Below are positions 61,098-64,000 of a stretch of DNA of 64,000 bases, one piece after another (position 1 is the first letter of the stretch; the number at the start of each line of letters is the position of its first letter). A model generated the notes under the pieces. The model worked only from the letters and a program-made list of their open reading frames with translations, did no database searches and was not told the DNA's origin. The DNA is from JBJHAX01 sp050480705. Its GTDB lineage: Bacteria; Actinomycetota; Nitriliruptoria; Nitriliruptorales; Nitriliruptoraceae. The translations under genes and the position numbers were made by a program. The stretch lies in NCBI GenBank assembly GCA_050480705.1, contig JBJHAX010000008.1:7442-71441 (forward strand), in the 5' to 3' direction.

Positions 61098-61883
61098 TCA
61101 CTCAAACACGTGCGCGACGGGCCGTCCCAGGACGCGGTTGGCGGCCGCGAGTGCCCGGAGAGTCTGTCGGCCCAGTGCGCGGACCTGCGACGTGGTGAGG
61201 GGTTCACACACCCAGTCCCAGTGCAGCGACACCCTCATGCCCTCGCGCAGGTCGCCGGCAAGCCCGAAGCCGTTGGCCGCGACGGTGGCGGTCTCGGTCG
61301 TGGGTTCGCCGAGGTGGAGCCGGCTGCCGTCGTAGACGATCGGACGCACCCGAAGCAGCGCCCGTGCCGCCTCGAGCTTTTCGATGGTGCCCCACCTGAT
61401 GCGGCAACGGTCGAGGACGCGCAGTGGCTCATCGACCGTTCCGAGCCGGAGCATGCCGACCCATGGGTAGACCACGAACACATGGAAGTTGTGATGCGGC
61501 ACGCTGTCGTCCAACGGGGTGTCCGCGAGCGCCCTCCAGCGGCGACCCATGCGCGGTTTGAATCGTTGTTCGAGCGAGTCATACAACGCTGCGGGACCAA
61601 CCTGGTCGAGTAGCGGGCTACCGATCCAGTAGGCCTCAACCACTCGCGCATCAAGTGCGCCGGTGCCGTTGGCGGCGGCGATCAACTGCAGGTACGGCCA
61701 CGCGCCGTCGAAGCCACGAGCGAGCGCGGCCAGCCCCGGGTCGGCGACCTTCGTTGCGGCCTGCTCCAGCAGCGTCCGGGATTCGTCGGGTCCGCAGTAG
61801 CCGAGCTCGTTCGGCGGGTAGGCGTAGCGAGCGAACCGGAGCATCCCCGCTTCGGCGCGTCGTTGGGCGATGTCGGCGCTCAC
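61098..61883 (-). CDS. DUF6390-like hydrogenase-associated protein
   Basis: A 261-residue cytosolic protein that appears to be of the DUF6390 type seen next to actinobacterial [NiFe] hydrogenases; function unknown. Visible: AGMLRFARYAYPPNELGYCGPDESRTLLEQA near the N-terminus, ALARGFDGAWPYLQLIAAANG, VVEAYWIGSPLLDQ, HHNFHVFVVYPWVGMLR and RVRPIVYDGSRL, LHWDWVCEPLT. GTG 61883 overlaps the EamA stop by four bases (GTGA), placing it in the hydrogenase operon as its last gene. A role in cofactor insertion or enzyme assembly is inference from context only. Confidence 0.75.
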   Translation of the reverse strand: MSADIAQRRAEAGMLRFARYAYPPNELGYCGPDESRTLLEQAATKVADPGLAALARGFDGAWPYLQLIAAANGTGALDARVVEAYWIGSPLLDQVGPAALYDSLEQRFKPRMGRRWRALADTPLDDSVPHHNFHVFVVYPWVGMLRLGTVDEPLRVLDRCRIRWGTIEKLEAARALLRVRPIVYDGSRLHLGEPTTETATVAANGFGLAGDLREGMRVSLHWDWVCEPLTTSQVRALGRQTLRALAAANRVLGRPVAHVFE

Positions 61884-62845
61884 GTCTGGGCCTCGATGAC
61901 CTCGACGCGGGCGGCACGCACCCCGCCCGCCGCGGCGAACGCGGTACCGACGCTGATCAGGGCCAGAGCCGTGACGTCGGGACGCAGCGCCACCCCGGCG
62001 TATGCCGCCGATAGCACAGCCGTGACGACCTGCCCGAACACGAGAACGGCCGTCACATCGATCGCCTGCGCCCGGGCGAGCGCCGCATACCACGAGGCGA
62101 CGAATGCGGCCAGGATGAAGCCTGTGATGATCGCCCACGTCCATTGCTGGGCGGTTAGCGTCGCCAGCAGGCCGCCCCGGCCCGTTGCTAGCACCCAGAC
62201 GCCGAGGATGCCGATACCGATGCCGAGACGAGCCGTACCGACCGCGAGTGAACCGAGCGAGGCCAGCAGCCGCTTCGCGAGCACGAATTCGATCGCCCAC
62301 AGCAGGGTGGCCAGCAGCACCATCCTCTCGCCCGTACCGAGACGCAGCAGCGCCAGGTGGTCGACCAGAAGCACCTGGCCGGCGAGCAGCAGCACGATTG
62401 CGGCAAGATGCCACAGTGTGAATCTCTCCCGCAGCCACGGGACGGCCAGTAGCACCACCCAGACCACCAGCGTCTTGTGGATGAATCCGGCGTGTGCGGC
62501 CGAGTCGGCGCGAGCGAGACCTTCGAAGAAGAGCACGAACGGCACGCTGCCGCCGATCACACCGATCGCCATCAGTGCGGGCAGGTGACGACGGGCAGGC
62601 GTGTGTTCTGCGACGCGCATGCCGCGCCGCAGCGTCGTGAGGCCAAGTGCCGCGAGCAGGACCAGTGCGGCCACGCCGTTCTTGGCGGTGGTGTAGACGG
62701 TGGCGTCGCCGACCTGCCGGACGAAATGTGCGTTGACGAAGATCGCCACACCGCTGATGCAGGCGGTGACGAATGCCAGGCCCAGTCCCCAGGCGCGTGT
62801 GCGCGGAATCCCGGCGCGTGCGGCTGTGCGGGTCTGCTGTGTCAT
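61880..62845 (-). CDS. EamA/DMT family transporter
   Basis: A 321-residue drug/metabolite transporter with ten hydrophobic segments in two EamA repeats. Visible motifs: SVPFVLFFEGLARADSAAHAGFIHKTLVVW and LPWLRERFTLWHLAAIVLL in the first half, and a second half with GFILAAFVASWYAALARAQAIDVTAVLVFGQVVTAVLSAAYAG (listed only in part). The ATG overlaps the hypC stop (ATGA), so it belongs to the hydrogenase operon. A role in metal or metabolite supply for the hydrogenase is possible but unproven. Confidence 0.9.
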   Translation of the reverse strand: MTQQTRTAARAGIPRTRAWGLGLAFVTACISGVAIFVNAHFVRQVGDATVYTTAKNGVAALVLLAALGLTTLRRGMRVAEHTPARRHLPALMAIGVIGGSVPFVLFFEGLARADSAAHAGFIHKTLVVWVVLLAVPWLRERFTLWHLAAIVLLLAGQVLLVDHLALLRLGTGERMVLLATLLWAIEFVLAKRLLASLGSLAVGTARLGIGIGILGVWVLATGRGGLLATLTAQQWTWAIITGFILAAFVASWYAALARAQAIDVTAVLVFGQVVTAVLSAAYAGVALRPDVTALALISVGTAFAAAGGVRAARVEVIEAQT

Positions 62846-63075
62846 GGTGGTTCCTCACCTGCCAGGAAGGCCTCGAGGGCGCGTGCTTCGTTGTCGTCGA
62901 TGGTGGCGAACGCCAGGCCGACGCTGATGAGCACCCAGTCGCCTTCGCGCACCTCGACGCCGTCGAGGCTCAACGGCGCGAGCGATATCCGGCGCTGCAC
63001 GCCCCGGACACGCACGTCAGCTTCGCTGCGGTCGCGCGAGATCGAGAGGAGCTGGGCCGGTTCACTCATGCACAT
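62842..63075 (-). CDS. hypC: Hydrogenase assembly chaperone HypC/HupF
   Basis: A 77-residue OB-fold chaperone that carries the Fe(CN)2CO unit to the large subunit. It begins MCMSEPAQLLSIS, where the second-residue Cys is the essential ligand. That fixes the start at 63075 rather than at the later ATG, even though this overlaps the protease gene by 14 bp. Later residues VREGDWVLISVGLAFATID match the GDYVLVHvGfA pattern. It is encoded between the protease and the EamA gene. Confidence 0.9.
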   Translation of the reverse strand: MCMSEPAQLLSISRDRSEADVRVRGVQRRISLAPLSLDGVEVREGDWVLISVGLAFATIDDNEARALEAFLAGEEPP

Positions 63076-63535
63076 CGGCCGTCACCCTCTCCCGACACAA
63101 CTCGTCAACGACGCGGTCGATCGCGGCACGCACCTGAGGCGACACACCCTGGCCGTGGCCGAACGCGGCGCCGGTGATGCCGACGAGGAGCAGGTGGTCG
63201 GGCAGCCGGTCGAGCGCGCGGCCAAATTCGACCGCGTGACCGAGCCCCATCGCGTGCGTCGACCGGCGGTCGTGCGACGCCGGGGCCACTCGGTCGTCGG
63301 GACCGATGACGATCCGGTGGATCGTGCCGGGGGGATCGTCCGAGGCGACCGCGTCGACTACCACGACGGTTCCGGCACGCGACCAGGCATCGACGAGCCC
63401 GCTGGGCTCGCCATCGAGTTCCATGACCTCGATGCCAGCGGGCGCCCGTGCGCGCACGCACCGGGCGACCTCGAGACCCGCGGCGTCGTCGCAGCGGAAA
63501 TCGTTGCCGATGCCGATCACCAGCATTCCGGTCAT
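63062..63535 (-). CDS. Hydrogenase maturation protease
   Basis: A 157-residue nickel-sensing endopeptidase of the HycI/HyaD family, which removes the C-terminal peptide of the large subunit. Signature residues: LVIGIGNDFRCDDAAGLEVA (the first acidic ligand is within), VVVVDAVASDD with the second Asp, and STHAMGLGHAVEF with the His. Its substrate is the large subunit encoded just upstream, whose predicted cut site is after CATH. Overlaps hypC by 14 bp and the large-subunit stop by ATGA. Confidence 0.93.
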   Translation of the reverse strand: MTGMLVIGIGNDFRCDDAAGLEVARCVRARAPAGIEVMELDGEPSGLVDAWSRAGTVVVVDAVASDDPPGTIHRIVIGPDDRVAPASHDRRSTHAMGLGHAVEFGRALDRLPDHLLLVGITGAAFGHGQGVSPQVRAAIDRVVDELCRERVTADVHE

Positions 63536-64000
63536 GTCGCCACCACCGTGAGATCGAGGAAGTGGGTGGCGCAGGAGATGCAGGGGTCGTAGTTGCGGAT
63601 CGCCTGTTCGCAGCGTGCGGTCAGCTCGTGATGGGCCATGTCGAGCCGGGGTTCGACGAACCGCCGCAGGTCGTGCTCGATTTGGGCCTGGTTCTGCGAG
63701 GTGGGCGGGACAATCGTCGCGTCGAGGATCGTGCCGGTGTCGTCGATGCTGTAGCGGTGGTAGAGCAGCCCGCGGGGTGCTTCGCTGGCCCCGTGTCCCG
63801 TCGCGGCGCGGGGCGTGAGGGCGACGGCCGCTTCGGCCGGTTGTTCGTAGTCGTCGAGGATGCGCAATGCTTCGTCGACGGCGTGCAGGGTCTCCACGGC
63901 GCGCACCATGATGCTGCGGAACGGGTTGCGGCAGGGACGTTCGAGCCCGACCTCGTCCGCGAGTCGCTGAGCGAGCGGGGTCAGCTGCGTGCCGTTGAGC
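63532..64000 (-). CDS. [NiFe]-hydrogenase large subunit, C-terminal part (5' end beyond window)
   Basis: The last 155 or so residues of a nickel-dependent hydrogenase alpha subunit; the frame is open through the window edge (NGTQLTPLAQRLADEVGLE before the first internal Met). Seen are GASEAPRGLLYHRYSID, TSQNQAQIEHDLRRFVE, and the C-terminal L2 motif DPCISCATH, which supplies two nickel ligands. After the conserved His the precursor keeps a nine-residue tail, FLDLTVVAT, to be cut off by the adjacent protease. The CIRNYDPCISCATH style and the SEAPRG run suggest a group 3-type bidirectional enzyme, which needs the missing subunits to confirm. Confidence 0.93.
   Translation of the reverse strand, partial: LNGTQLTPLAQRLADEVGLERPCRNPFRSIMVRAVETLHAVDEALRILDDYEQPAEAAVALTPRAATGHGASEAPRGLLYHRYSIDDTGTILDATIVPPTSQNQAQIEHDLRRFVEPRLDMAHHELTARCEQAIRNYDPCISCATHFLDLTVVAT

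Overview
The window is a 64 kb chromosomal stretch from a high-GC Actinomycetota. The evidence is a strongly GC-biased codon third position, many GTG starts, four-base ATGA/GTGA gene overlaps, the clpS–DUF2017 pair, the actinobacterial type of SerC, an AdpA/GlxA-type regulator, and enzymes of the mycothiol-dependent DinB/MDMPI families. It could be a deep-branching lineage such as Nitriliruptoria or Acidimicrobiia, but the window alone cannot settle this. I see no rRNA, tRNA, CRISPR array, insertion sequence or prophage.

Layout. 1–14.5 kb is housekeeping: a 5'-truncated histidinol-phosphatase-like gene, a RecB-type nuclease, small proteins, clpS and DUF2017, murJ, a 5'-3' exonuclease, aat, ahcY, an aminotransferase, serC, a PAC2 protein and RNase HI. 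ClpS and Aat together point to a bacterial Leu/Phe N-degron pathway. 14.5–18.6 kb holds azlCD with a divergent XRE-cupin regulator, arfB, and an AdpA-like regulator preceded by two operator-like direct repeats. 18.4–28 kb is a nine-gene cobalamin salvage and import operon on the minus strand (btuF-btuC-btuD-cobD-cobQ-cobO-cobS-cobU/cobC fusion-cobT). It is headed by a promoter, a cobalamin riboswitch and a hairpin that buries the btuF Shine-Dalgarno. No corrin-ring genes are present, so the operon imports corrinoids and assembles the nucleotide loop.

28–43.8 kb carries an ADP-ribosylglycohydrolase, a hybrid histidine kinase overlapping glpK, an epimerase, a DinB protein, a diguanylate cyclase, a serine hydrolase, an XdhC C-terminal-domain protein, an alpha/beta hydrolase, a metallo-beta-lactamase/rhodanese sulfur enzyme, a GntR regulator and a baeRF-family protein. 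44–54.5 kb is envelope-oriented: an N-terminal thioredoxin fused to a CcdA-like membrane domain, lipoproteins, a peptidoglycan amidase, polytopic membrane proteins, an amidase and a MalT/LuxR regulator. 54.7–60.3 kb holds a steroid-dehydrogenase-like SDR, a TetR regulator with two matching operator sites around the divergent promoter, a DsbA-like protein, a mycothiol-dependent-type enzyme and an MMPL exporter.

60.3–61.1 kb is a degraded stretch. It contains an 81-bp near-identical copy of part of the TetR gene joined to an unrelated tail. From 61.1 kb to the edge runs a minus-strand [NiFe]-hydrogenase operon: large subunit (5' part outside), maturation protease, HypC, an EamA transporter and a DUF6390-type protein.
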